DNA from: Mycolicibacterium rutilum
GTDB taxonomy: Bacteria; Actinomycetota; Actinomycetes; Mycobacteriales; Mycobacteriaceae
Assembly (NCBI RefSeq): GCF_900108565.1
Contig: NZ_LT629971.1
Location: 930,001-994,000 of the forward strand
Direction of reading: 5' to 3'
DNA length: 64,000 nucleotides
The notes under the pieces were generated by a model that saw only the letters and a program-made list of their open reading frames with translations, was not told where the DNA came from and made no database searches. Numbering within the stretch: the stretch's first letter is position 1; each line of letters begins with the position of its first letter. The position numbers and the translations under genes were made by a program. Shown here piece after piece: positions 36,779-45,510 of the stretch.

Positions 36779-38070
36779 TGCCGGCGTCGTCGGTATCCGT
36801 ACTGGCGCACGGTCTCGGCGGCTCGACTGATCTGCCGATCCCGTACACCTACGCGCTGATCGGCGCGGCCTGGGCGCTGACGTTCACGTTCGCGGTCGTC
36901 GCGCTGGCTTGGAAGAAGCCCCGCTTCGACCCCGCGAAACCCGCACGTGCACTTCCATCGTGGGTGACGATAGTGGTCGACGCGCCGGTCACCCGGTGGG
37001 TCGTCGCCCTGGCCGGACTGGCGCTCGCCGTGTGGGTCGGCGTCGCCTCGGTCATCGGGCCGCAGGACGCGAACAACCCGCTGCCGGGTGTGTTCTACGT
37101 GCTGATGTGGGTGGGGCTGGTCGCGGTCTCGCTACTCATCGGGCCCGTGTGGCGGGCGATCTCACCGGTGCGCACGGTCCTGCGGCTGCTGGGCGGCCGC
37201 TCGTTCGGCCTGACGTATCCGGCGGCGCTCGGATACTGGCCCGCAGCGTTCGGCCTGTTCGCGTTCGTCTGGCTGGAGCTGGCCAGCCCCGACCCGGGAT
37301 CGCTTGGCGCCATTCGTATCTGGCTGTTGGCGTACCTGGTCATCACACTGGTCGGCGCGCTGAGCTGTGGTGAGCGCTGGTGCACCCGCGCTGATCCGTT
37401 CGAGATGTACAGCGTGGTGGCGTCGCGACTGTCCCCGTTCCGCCGCAACTCCGACGGCCGGATCGGGATCGGCAACCCGTTCGACCACCTGCCGTCCCTG
37501 CCGGTGCGGCCGGGACTCGTCGCGGTGATGGCCGTGCTCCTGGGATCGACGGCGTTCGACAGCTTCTCGGCGATGCCGGTGTGGCGCAACTTCGTCGACG
37601 ACACCGCGTCGTCGGCCGCGACGGCGACGTTGATCAAGACCGCCGGCCTCCTCTTCTTCGCCGGCGTCGTCGCTGCCACGTTCTGGTCGGCGTCGATCGC
37701 CACCGGCGGAGTGGACCGCGCGCGCCGCCGCGAGCTACCCGGACTGATGGCGCACTCGTTGATCCCGATCGTCATCGGTTACGTGTTCGCCCACTACCTG
37801 ACCTACCTGATCGAGCGCGGACAGCAGACCATCATCCTGTTGTTCAACCTGGACCTCGAGGTCAGCTACGTCCTGTCCCAGCACCCGGCGGTGCTGTCCA
37901 CCCTCAAGGTCTGCTTCGTCGTCGCCGGGCACGTCGGCGGCGTCATCGCCGCCCACGACCGCGCACTGCGCGTGCTGCCCAGCGGGCATCAGCTGACCGG
38001 GCAGCTGGCGATGATGCTGGTGATGGTCGGCTACACCTTCACCGGGCTGTACCTGCTGTTCGGCGGGTAA
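36775..38070 (+). CDS. Multi-pass membrane protein, unknown function
   Basis: This 431-residue protein has about ten membrane helices and is rich in Trp and His in loops (GPVWRAISPVRTVLRLLGG, VIGYVFAHYLTYLIERG, FVVAGHVGGVIAAHDRAL). GTG 36775 overlaps the lipoprotein stop; ATG 36778 is an equal alternative. It ends the four-gene operon; pncA follows after 11 bases. Conserved-looking in-membrane histidines with a cupredoxin-like partner suggest metal or redox work at the membrane. This is inference only. Confidence 0.72.
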   Translation: MMPASSVSVLAHGLGGSTDLPIPYTYALIGAAWALTFTFAVVALAWKKPRFDPAKPARALPSWVTIVVDAPVTRWVVALAGLALAVWVGVASVIGPQDANNPLPGVFYVLMWVGLVAVSLLIGPVWRAISPVRTVLRLLGGRSFGLTYPAALGYWPAAFGLFAFVWLELASPDPGSLGAIRIWLLAYLVITLVGALSCGERWCTRADPFEMYSVVASRLSPFRRNSDGRIGIGNPFDHLPSLPVRPGLVAVMAVLLGSTAFDSFSAMPVWRNFVDDTASSAATATLIKTAGLLFFAGVVAATFWSASIATGGVDRARRRELPGLMAHSLIPIVIGYVFAHYLTYLIERGQQTIILLFNLDLEVSYVLSQHPAVLSTLKVCFVVAGHVGGVIAAHDRALRVLPSGHQLTGQLAMMLVMVGYTFTGLYLLFGG

Positions 38071-38081
38071 CGTCGACGCCC

Positions 38082-38633
38082 ATGAAGGCGCTCATCATCG
38101 TCGACGTACAGAACGACTTCTGCGAGGGCGGATCGCTGGCCGTGACCGGCGGCGCCGGCGTCGCACGCGGGATCAGTGACCTGCTCGACGGTGACCACGG
38201 CTACGCACACGTGGTGGCCACCAAGGACTTTCACATCGACCCGGGTGACCACTTCTCCGACAACCCGGACTACGCGGCGTCCTGGCCGCGGCACTGCGAG
38301 GTCGGCACGCCCGGCGCCGACTTCCACCCGCAGTTCCGGCCCGACGCCGTCGAGGCGGTGTTCACCAAGGGTGAGTACTCCGCCGCCTACAGCGGGTTCG
38401 AGGGCAGCAACGACGACGGCACACCGCTGGCCGACTGGTTGCGCGGCCATGGCGTCGACGAGGTCGACATCGTCGGCATCGCCACCGATTACTGCGTGAA
38501 GGCGACCGCCGCCGACGCGGTCGCCAACGGGTTCGCGACGCGGGTGCTGCTGGACCTCACCGCGGGTGTCGCGCTTGAGTCGACTGACCGCGCCGTCGAC
38601 GACCTGCGCGCGGCCGGCGTGCAGATCGCCTAA
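38082..38633 (+). CDS. pncA: Nicotinamidase/pyrazinamidase PncA
   Basis: PncA hydrolyses nicotinamide to nicotinate in NAD recycling and activates pyrazinamide. The 183-residue protein keeps the catalytic triad Asp8, Lys96 and Cys138, and the metal ligands Asp49, His51, His57 and His71, all at the M. tuberculosis numbers. Residue 137 is Tyr instead of the His of M. tuberculosis. The stop overlaps the convergent enoyl-CoA hydratase stop. Only 11 bases follow the membrane operon, so read-through expression is likely. Confidence 0.95.
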   Translation: MKALIIVDVQNDFCEGGSLAVTGGAGVARGISDLLDGDHGYAHVVATKDFHIDPGDHFSDNPDYAASWPRHCEVGTPGADFHPQFRPDAVEAVFTKGEYSAAYSGFEGSNDDGTPLADWLRGHGVDEVDIVGIATDYCVKATAADAVANGFATRVLLDLTAGVALESTDRAVDDLRAAGVQIA

Positions 38634-39433
38634 TCGGGTCGGCCGGTCCATTTCGGCGGCCGGCCCTGCAGGAACGCCCGTACCCCCTCGCGGGCGTCGT
38701 CGTGACCCATCAGCCGCAGGTGGATCTCGGTCTCCCGCGCACCGACGGCCTCGCGGTCGAGGTCGAACGACTCCCACAGCAGCCGCTTACTGGCCGCCAC
38801 CGACATCGGTGCGGTGTTGACGGCGATGTCGCGCGCCACCTCCAGCGCGGCGGGCAGCACCTGCTCGGCAGGCAGCACCCGGCTGCCCAGGCCGAGTTCG
38901 ACCGCGCGGTGACCGTCGAAAGTTGCTCCGGTGAGCAGGATTTCGGCGGCGTTGGCGATACCGACCAGCCGCGGCAGGATCCAGTGCGAGTAGGCGTCGC
39001 CGACCACGCCCCGACGGACCTGCACCACACCGTAGGAGGCGTCGGCGGCGAAGAACCGCAGATCGCACTGCAACGCCAGGGTCAGCCCGAGCCCGATCGC
39101 GTGCCCGTTGACCGCCGCGATCACCGGCTTCGGCACCGTCCACGCCGGCACCTCGAGACCGGCCGCGCTGAACCCGGGACCGGGCGCACCGAAGGTGTCC
39201 TCCCCGGCGGCTAGGTCCGCGCCCGCGCAGAACGCGGGCGGGCTGCCGGTCAGCACGACGGCACGCACGCGGTCGTCGGCGCCGAGCCTGCGGTAGGCGT
39301 CGGCCAGCTCCTCGCGCATGCCGTCGCCCACGGCGTTGCGCTGCCGCGGCCGGTTCAGCGTGACGGTGGCCACGCCGCCGTCGAGGGCGGTCAGCAACGT
39401 CCGGTAATCGGGCAGGTCAGGGCCGTCGGACAC
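38630..39433 (-). CDS. Enoyl-CoA hydratase/isomerase family protein
   Basis: This 267-residue crotonase-fold protein has VATVTLNRPRQRNAV, the oxyanion-hole AFCAGADLAAGEDTFG and PKPVIAAVNGHAIGLGLTLALQCDLRF. The usual catalytic Glu position in the GVVGDAYSHWILPRLVG region is replaced by Val/Asp-type residues, so hydratase activity is not assured. GTG 39433 is proposed; the frame remains open further upstream into the glgX leader. Likely lipid or CoA-ester metabolism, substrate unknown. Confidence 0.82.
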   Translation of the reverse strand: MSDGPDLPDYRTLLTALDGGVATVTLNRPRQRNAVGDGMREELADAYRRLGADDRVRAVVLTGSPPAFCAGADLAAGEDTFGAPGPGFSAAGLEVPAWTVPKPVIAAVNGHAIGLGLTLALQCDLRFFAADASYGVVQVRRGVVGDAYSHWILPRLVGIANAAEILLTGATFDGHRAVELGLGSRVLPAEQVLPAALEVARDIAVNTAPMSVAASKRLLWESFDLDREAVGARETEIHLRLMGHDDAREGVRAFLQGRPPKWTGRPD

Positions 39434-39535
39434 GCCGTCTCCGTGAGGTTGTGTGATTTCTGTGAGGAGTTGGTTGCGATGGTGCCGCATCGGGCACACC
39501 CCTATCGTCTTATCTACCCGTCGTCTGGAGTTACG

Positions 39536-41683
39536 TTGACCCAAGCCCCCGCCCCGCACGCCGCCACGTTGGAGATCTGGCCCGGCAAGGCGTATCCGCT
39601 GGGGGCCACCTACGACGGCTTCGGCACGAACTTCGCGCTGTTCAGCGAGGCCGCCGACAAGGTCGAACTGTGCCTGTTCGACGCGGACGGCACCGAGACG
39701 CGGATCCCGCTGCCCGAGGTCGACGCCTTCGTCTGGCACGGGTTCATCCCCAACATCGAGCCCGGGCAGCGCTACGGGTATCGGGTGCACGGCGCGTACG
39801 ACCCGGCCAACGGCCAGCGGTGCAATCCGAACAAGCTGCTGATCGACCCGTACGCCAAAGCCATCGACGGCAGCTTCGACTGGGACCAGGCGCTGTTCAG
39901 CTACAACTTCGGCGACCCGGACAGCCGCAACGACCAGGATTCGGCGCCGCACATGCCCAAGTGCGTCGTCATCAACCCCTACTTCGACTGGGGCAACGAC
40001 CGGCCGCCGGGCTACGAGTACGCCGACTCGGTCATCTACGAGGCGCACGTCAAGGGCCTGACGCAGACGCATCCCGACATCCCCGAGCAGATCCGCGGCA
40101 CCTACGCCGCCGTCGGGCACCCGGTGATCATCGAGCACCTCAAGTCGCTGGGCGTGACCGCGATCGAGTTGATGCCGGTGCACCACTTCGCCAACGACTC
40201 GACGCTCGTCGACAAGGGACTGTCGAACTACTGGGGTTACAACACCATCGGCTTCCTCGCGCCGGACTCCAAGTACAGCTCGAACCCGAACCCGGGCGGG
40301 CAGGTGCAGGAGTTCAAGGCGATGGTGCGCGCGCTGCACGAGGCGGGCATCGAGGTCATCCTCGACGTCGTCTACAACCACACCGCCGAGGGCAACCACA
40401 TGGGCCCGACGCTCTCCATGCGCGGCATCGACAACGCCGCGTACTACCGCCTCGTCGACGACGACAAGCGGTACTACATGGACTACACCGGCACCGGTAA
40501 CAGCCTCAACGTCGGGCATCCGCATTCGCTGCAACTGATCATGGACTCGCTGCGCTACTGGGTCACCGAGATGCACGTCGACGGGTTCCGGTTCGACCTG
40601 GCCTCGACGCTGGCCCGGGAGTTCTACGACGTGGACCGGCTGGCGACGTTCTTCGAACTCGTGCAACAGGATCCGACGGTCAGCCAGGCCAAGCTGATCG
40701 CCGAACCGTGGGACGTCGGGCCCGGTGGCTATCAGGTCGGTGGCTTCCCGCCGCAGTGGACCGAGTGGAACGGCAAGTACCGCGACACCGTGCGTGACTA
40801 CTGGCGCGGCGAGTCGGCGACCATCGACGAGTTCGCCTCTCGACTCACCGGGTCGTCGGACCTCTACGAGCACACCGGCCGGCGCCCGGTCGCGTCGATC
40901 AACTTCGTCATCGCCCACGACGGCTTCACGTTGCGAGACCTGGTGTCCTACAACGAGAAACACAACGAGGCCAACGGCGAGGACAACAACGACGGCGAGA
41001 GCCACAACCGGTCGTGGAACTGCGGTGTCGAAGGCCCGACCGACGACCCGGAGGTCAACGCGCTGCGGGCCCGTCAGCAGCGCAACTTCCTGACCACCCT
41101 GTTGCTGTCGCAGGGTGTGCCGATGATCGCCCACGGCGACGAGCTCGGCCGCACCCAGCAGGGCAACAACAACGTCTACTGCCAGGACAACGAACTGTCG
41201 TGGATCGACTGGGCCAGCGCGGACACCGAGCTGATGGAGTTCACCCGCCAGGTCTCCGAGCTCCGCGCCGCGCATCCGGTGTTCCGCAGGCGCCGGTTCT
41301 TCTCCGGCCGGCCCGTGCGCCAGCGCGGCGGTGACGGGCTGCCCGACATCGCGTGGTTCGCGCCGGACGGCTCGGAGATGAGCGACGACGACTGGGACAG
41401 CGGGTTCGCGAAGTCGATCGCCGTCTACCTCAACGGCAACGGCATCCCCGACCTCGACGTGCGCGGGCAGCGCGTCACCGACGACTCATTCGTGCTGTGC
41501 TTCAACGCCCACTACGAGCCGATCGACTTCGTGGTGCCGGAGCGCAAGTTCGGCGAGTCCTGGCGGCCGGTCATCGACACCGCGGCCGACGGCGACGCGG
41601 AGACGCAGCCGGTGGCGGCCGGGGAGAAGGTGACGGTCGCGGCGCGGGCGGTCGTGGTGCTGCAGGCCGAGCCGACGGAGTAA
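39536..41683 (+). CDS. glgX: GlgX/TreX-type glycogen debranching enzyme
   Basis: This 715-residue GH13 isoamylase-type enzyme hydrolyses alpha-1,6 branches of glycogen-like glucan. An N-terminal CBM48-like domain (YPLGATYDGFGTNFALFSEAADKVEL) precedes the barrel, whose catalytic residues sit in DGFRFDLAS (nucleophile), IAEPWDVG (acid/base) and IAHDGFTLRDLV. Length is close to M. tuberculosis TreX/GlgX. TTG 39536 is preferred because GGAG lies five bases upstream and homology starts soon after; ATG 39479 is an alternative. It may be a second copy, since the usual treXYZ neighbours are absent. Confidence 0.9.
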   Translation: MTQAPAPHAATLEIWPGKAYPLGATYDGFGTNFALFSEAADKVELCLFDADGTETRIPLPEVDAFVWHGFIPNIEPGQRYGYRVHGAYDPANGQRCNPNKLLIDPYAKAIDGSFDWDQALFSYNFGDPDSRNDQDSAPHMPKCVVINPYFDWGNDRPPGYEYADSVIYEAHVKGLTQTHPDIPEQIRGTYAAVGHPVIIEHLKSLGVTAIELMPVHHFANDSTLVDKGLSNYWGYNTIGFLAPDSKYSSNPNPGGQVQEFKAMVRALHEAGIEVILDVVYNHTAEGNHMGPTLSMRGIDNAAYYRLVDDDKRYYMDYTGTGNSLNVGHPHSLQLIMDSLRYWVTEMHVDGFRFDLASTLAREFYDVDRLATFFELVQQDPTVSQAKLIAEPWDVGPGGYQVGGFPPQWTEWNGKYRDTVRDYWRGESATIDEFASRLTGSSDLYEHTGRRPVASINFVIAHDGFTLRDLVSYNEKHNEANGEDNNDGESHNRSWNCGVEGPTDDPEVNALRARQQRNFLTTLLLSQGVPMIAHGDELGRTQQGNNNVYCQDNELSWIDWASADTELMEFTRQVSELRAAHPVFRRRRFFSGRPVRQRGGDGLPDIAWFAPDGSEMSDDDWDSGFAKSIAVYLNGNGIPDLDVRGQRVTDDSFVLCFNAHYEPIDFVVPERKFGESWRPVIDTAADGDAETQPVAAGEKVTVAARAVVVLQAEPTE

Positions 41684-41695
41684 GCGCGAACCCCG

Positions 41696-42076
41696 CTACT
41701 CGACGACCGGGTAGAACCCGTCGCCGTCCTCCGGCGTGCCGTCGACCTGGCCCTCGGACTGGCCGTGCACGTCGGGGTCCACGCGGTCGATCTCGTCATC
41801 GGCACGGGACTCGGTGTCACCGCTGGGGTCGGCGAGCGGCTCGGCGAGCTCGGGTTGCTCGGGCTGTTCTGCGGCGAGCTTGTCGTCGAGGGACTCGTCG
41901 ACCTCGCCGTCGGCATTGATCTTGTCGGCCTCACGCCACCGGTCCGGCGGATCGACGGTCGCGTCGCCGTCGTCGTTGCGCAGGTCGTCAGGGTCGGTCG
42001 CCTCCATGGGACGAAGCGTGTCGCCGACGCCGCCGCCGTCGTTGGGTGAATAGCCTGGGTCCGGGTTCGTGCTCAC
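41696..42076 (-). CDS. Acidic hypothetical protein (DUF5709-like)
   Basis: This protein of about 126 residues is very rich in Asp/Glu with almost no hydrophobic core, probably disordered. Segments GYSPNDGGG, DRWREADKIN and ESLDDKLAAEQPE resemble the short conserved elements of actinobacterial DUF5709 proteins. Start uncertain: GTG 42076 or GTG 42094, neither with a strong RBS. No function can be assigned. Confidence 0.6.
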   Translation of the reverse strand: MSTNPDPGYSPNDGGGVGDTLRPMEATDPDDLRNDDGDATVDPPDRWREADKINADGEVDESLDDKLAAEQPEQPELAEPLADPSGDTESRADDEIDRVDPDVHGQSEGQVDGTPEDGDGFYPVVE

Positions 42077-42401
42077 GCCTGTTCGGGTGCCCACCTGGGT
42101 GTCCGCTAAACGCCGCTGCGCCGATCGAGACCGCCGTCACCGGCTCGCCGCCGAAATGCGCTGTGCGACACCGAGCTTGACCTCCCCAAATGGCCGATCT
42201 TGGTGGTCGCCGTGTGCTACGGTCGCCGCTACAGCAACCGTGGCCGCCGCGTCGACATCCTCATGTCACCGGCCAGGCGGGCCTTGGCGGGGCCGATGAG
42301 CGGCGGACCCCGCCCCGGCGGCCACGGTTGCCGAAATCTGCCGGGTCGTTCGCCTGTCGAATAATTTTCGCGAGTGTCAGTAAAAGCGTCCGATCCCCCG
42401 T
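42077..42401. other. Intergenic region upstream of TetR gene
   Basis: About 325 bases with no supportable gene. GC-rich repeats of the local type (CGG/CCG) dominate, with a more AT-rich stretch near 42360-42385 that may hold the TetR-gene promoter. No palindrome of operator quality was found. Confidence 0.55.
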
Positions 42402-42974
42402 ATGCTGCCCATCATGACGGCCGCGACCAGTACCGGCCGCCGGGTGACGGCGGACGACTGGATCCAGGCTGGCTTCGATGTGCTGGCCGAGGGTGGCCCG
42501 AACGCGCTGCGGATCGGCCGGCTGTGTGAACGCCTCGACGTCACCAAGGGCAGCTTCTACTGGCATTTCGCCGATATGCGGGCCTATCGCGCCGCGCTGG
42601 CCAGGGCCTGGGGCAACCTGCACGACGAACGTCGCCGCCGGTTCGAGAACATGCGCGATGCGGACCCCCGCAAGCGGTTGGCCGTGATGATGCAGACCCT
42701 GGTGTGCCCGGACCACTGGGCCCTGGAGCGCGCCATGCGGGTGTGGGCGCTGACCGACGAGTCGGCGCTGGCCAGCGTCCAGCGCAGCGACGGCCGGGTG
42801 CTCGGCGCGGTGCGCGAGGCGCTGGTCGACTACGGGTTCGAACAGGACGAGGCCGACCTGCGCTCGGCGGTGCTGTTCGCCACCGGCGTCGGCCTGCTGC
42901 ACGAGGCCAGCTCGACCGTGCAGGAAGCCACCCCGCTCAGCGAGCGGGTGCTCGACCTCGTGCTGCGCCGATAG
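42402..42974 (+). CDS. TetR/AcrR family transcriptional regulator
   Basis: The product is 190 residues (186 if ATG 42414 is used). The N-terminal HTH is clear: ALRIGRLCERLDVTKGSFYWHFADMRAYRAAL, with the KGSFYWHF recognition-helix signature. The C-terminal ligand domain is helical. Neighbours do not reveal a target: the acidic gene is divergent and the glycosidase starts 103 bases downstream on the same strand. Confidence 0.85.
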   Translation: MLPIMTAATSTGRRVTADDWIQAGFDVLAEGGPNALRIGRLCERLDVTKGSFYWHFADMRAYRAALARAWGNLHDERRRRFENMRDADPRKRLAVMMQTLVCPDHWALERAMRVWALTDESALASVQRSDGRVLGAVREALVDYGFEQDEADLRSAVLFATGVGLLHEASSTVQEATPLSERVLDLVLRR

Positions 42975-43076
42975 CTCGCTCCCCGACCGGCTAGGGTTAC
43001 CGCGGCGGGAGTTTTGTTAACTTTTCGCTGGGCAATTCCGATACACCACGTGTTCCGGTACCGAGATGGGGGAATT

Positions 43077-44156
43077 GTGCGGAAACTCTTCAAGGCGTTC
43101 GGTGCGCTGGCGGTCGTCGCGGTCCTGGCGACGACGCTGACCCAGATCCTCGGCGACGAGGGCACCGCGCCGCGGACCCGCAGCGTCCCGGTCACCGAGA
43201 CCGCGGCCGTGAGCAACCTCGGCTTCTCCGATTCGTGGCTGTGGTTCCTGTCGCCCGACGACGTGAACCGGCAGCTGGACCTGATGGTCAGCACCGGTGT
43301 GCGCAGCGCCCGCATCATGCTGCCGTGGGCCGGGATCCAGCCCGCACCCGACGCGTGGGACTGGGGCCAGGCCGACCTGATCGTCAACGCCGCCAACGCG
43401 CGCGGCATCGGCGTCGTCGCGTTGCTGAACTCCACCCCCGGCTGGGCGACCGGCGGCGGCCCGGCCATCACCGGCCCGCCCGCGACCGCGGAGTCCTACG
43501 CCGCTTTCGCCGGCGCGTTCGCCGCCCACTTCGCCGGTCGCGTCGCGGCCTACGAGATCTGGAACGAGCAGAACGCCGTGCAGTTCTGGGCCATCCCGGA
43601 GGGCCCGCAGCCGGAGCGGTTCGCCGCGATGCTCAAGGCCGCCTACCCCGCGATCAAGGGCGCCGACCCGAACGCGACGGTCATCGCCGGCGGGCTGGCG
43701 CCGACCATCAACTTCTTCTCGTTGACCATGAACCCGGTGACGTTCGTCGAGCGGATGTACGCCGCGGGCGCCGCGGGCTCCTTCGATGCGCTGGCGTTCC
43801 ACCCGTACCTGTTCACCCCGGACGCCAAGGCGCGGTTCTCCGGCGGCCGCGCCAACGGTCCGCTCGGGCTCTACGACCAGCTGCGCGGGCAGATGAACCG
43901 CAACGGCGACGGCGGCAAGCAGATCTGGGCCACCGAGTTCGGCGAGTCGACCACCGATGTCGACGAAACCACCCAGGCCGAACGCATCCGCGACTTCATC
44001 GTCACCTGGCGCTCGCTGCCCGGCGCCGGTCCGGCGTTCATCTACACCACTCGCGACCGCGCCACCGGCAGCCCCAACGCGCAGGACAACTTCGGCGTGT
44101 ACCGCACCGACTGGACCCCGAAGCCGGCCGCCGACGTCATCCGCGGGCTGGCCTGA
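43077..44156 (+). CDS. Exported or anchored clan GH-A glycoside hydrolase
   Basis: This 359-residue protein has an N-terminal hydrophobic segment (about 5-24, signal peptide or anchor) and a TIM-barrel glycosidase. Acid/base Glu164 is in YEIWNEQN and the likely nucleophile Glu287 in WATEFGEST, the 4/7-superfamily arrangement (GH5/GH39/GH51-like). GTG 43077 is preceded by GGGGGA. Substrate unknown; it may act on wall or capsular glycan. The convergent maltokinase stop is eight bases away. Confidence 0.82.
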   Translation: MRKLFKAFGALAVVAVLATTLTQILGDEGTAPRTRSVPVTETAAVSNLGFSDSWLWFLSPDDVNRQLDLMVSTGVRSARIMLPWAGIQPAPDAWDWGQADLIVNAANARGIGVVALLNSTPGWATGGGPAITGPPATAESYAAFAGAFAAHFAGRVAAYEIWNEQNAVQFWAIPEGPQPERFAAMLKAAYPAIKGADPNATVIAGGLAPTINFFSLTMNPVTFVERMYAAGAAGSFDALAFHPYLFTPDAKARFSGGRANGPLGLYDQLRGQMNRNGDGGKQIWATEFGESTTDVDETTQAERIRDFIVTWRSLPGAGPAFIYTTRDRATGSPNAQDNFGVYRTDWTPKPAADVIRGLA

Positions 44157-44163
44157 GCGCGGG

Positions 44164-45510
44164 TCAGCTGACCAGCCGCGCGATCGACTTCAGCGGAATC
44201 GGCAACCAGCTCGGTCGGAAGCGGGCCTCGTAGGCCGCCTCGTAGACGGCCTTGTCCAGTTCGTAGGCGGCCAGCAGGTGCCCGGTGTCGCGCGGGTCGA
44301 CGCCGGCGATCTCGGCGTAGCCGTCGCAGAAGGACCCGGCGTTGCGGTCGACCCACTCGCGGGCCCGCGCCGCCAGCTGACGGTCACGGTCGCCGTCGCC
44401 GGCCTGTTCCATCAGCCGCTGGTAGGCGGCGTACTCGTAGGAGCGCAGCAAGCCGGCCACGTCACGCAGCGGGGAGTCGGGTCGGCGCCGCTCGTCGAGC
44501 GGCTGGCCGGGCTCGCCCTCGAAGTCGATCAGCAGCCACCCTTCGGGGGTGCGCAGCACCTGACCCAGATGCAGATCGCCGTGGATGCGCTGAACGGTGA
44601 TCGTCTCCTCGGCGAGCTTGCGGTAGCGCTCCTCGATCAGCGGCGCGTACTCCTCGAGGTCGGGCACCGCCTTGGCCGCCGACGCCAACCGCTCCAGCGC
44701 GGTCTCGGTCGGGAACGCGACGGCCTCGGTGCCGAGCTCGTCGGCCAGGGTGGCGTGCACCGAGGCGACCGCCTCGCCGAGCCGGTAGGACTCGCCCGCG
44801 AAGTCGCCGCCGACCTCGTCGGCGTAGAGGTCGCCCTCGGCGAACAGGTCGCGGGTGCTCGCGGTCGCCATGTCCCAGCCCTCGGCGGAGTTCGCGGCGA
44901 ACTCGGTGACCATGCCCAGCGCGCACGGCTCGCCGTCGCCGTCGGACTCCCACGTCGTCTCGAAGGAGCCGAGCAGCCGCGCGACGTGCGGGTTACCCGC
45001 GCGGGCCAGCACCCGGTTGAGCTCGATGTCGGGGTTGGTGCCGGGGGTGATCCGGCGGAACACCTTGAGGATCGCCTTCTCCTCGAACACCACGCTGGTG
45101 TTGCTCTGCTCGGCGCTCGACACCCGCGGCGCGGCGTCCAGCGGGAGGTCGATGCCAGGCTCCTTGACGAACCGCACGTCCCCGACGGTCGCCGACGAGT
45201 CGATGAGCGACAGCAGGAACTGTGCGGCCGCCGGATCGTAGAGCGCGTCGTAGGCGGTGGGCTCACCGTCGGAGTCGGCGGCGACGCCGATGGTGGCGAC
45301 TTCCGCGTATTCGTCGATGGGCCCGGCATTCCAGCGGATCAGCACCTGGTAGCGCTCGCTGGAGCCGTCGGTGTAGGACACGTCGAGCAGGACGAGGTCG
45401 AGATCGTCGCGCAGGGTCGTGCTCGCCGCCTCGCGCACGGCGGCCAGTTCCCTGCTGCGGCCGGCGTACCACCGCTGCTGCGGTAGCCACGCGTCGAACT
45501 GCAGGGTCAT
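44164..45510 (-). CDS. mak: Maltokinase Mak
   Basis: Mak phosphorylates maltose to maltose-1-phosphate, the substrate of GlgE in alpha-glucan synthesis (448 residues; M. tuberculosis enzyme about 455). Kinase-like C-lobe motifs are [14 protein letters not shown] (catalytic Asp) and [17 protein letters not shown] (metal Asp). The N-terminus [14 protein letters not shown] is typical of mycobacterial maltokinases. Its ATG overlaps the treS stop by four bases, so TreS and Mak, which form a complex in mycobacteria, are translated together. Confidence 0.95.
   Translation of the reverse strand: MTLQFDAWLPQQRWYAGRSRELAAVREAASTTLRDDLDLVLLDVSYTDGSSERYQVLIRWNAGPIDEYAEVATIGVAADSDGEPTAYDALYDPAAAQFLLSLIDSSATVGDVRFVKEPGIDLPLDAAPRVSSAEQSNTSVVFEEKAILKVFRRITPGTNPDIELNRVLARAGNPHVARLLGSFETTWESDGDGEPCALGMVTEFAANSAEGWDMATASTRDLFAEGDLYADEVGGDFAGESYRLGEAVASVHATLADELGTEAVAFPTETALERLASAAKAVPDLEEYAPLIEERYRKLAEETITVQRIHGDLHLGQVLRTPEGWLLIDFEGEPGQPLDERRRPDSPLRDVAGLLRSYEYAAYQRLMEQAGDGDRDRQLAARAREWVDRNAGSFCDGYAEIAGVDPRDTGHLLAAYELDKAVYEAAYEARFRPSWLPIPLKSIARLVS

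Noticed and set aside
42069..42299. 76-codon plus-strand frame upstream of the TetR gene
   Set aside because: Composition and lack of RBS or conserved motif indicate chance; no support for coding.
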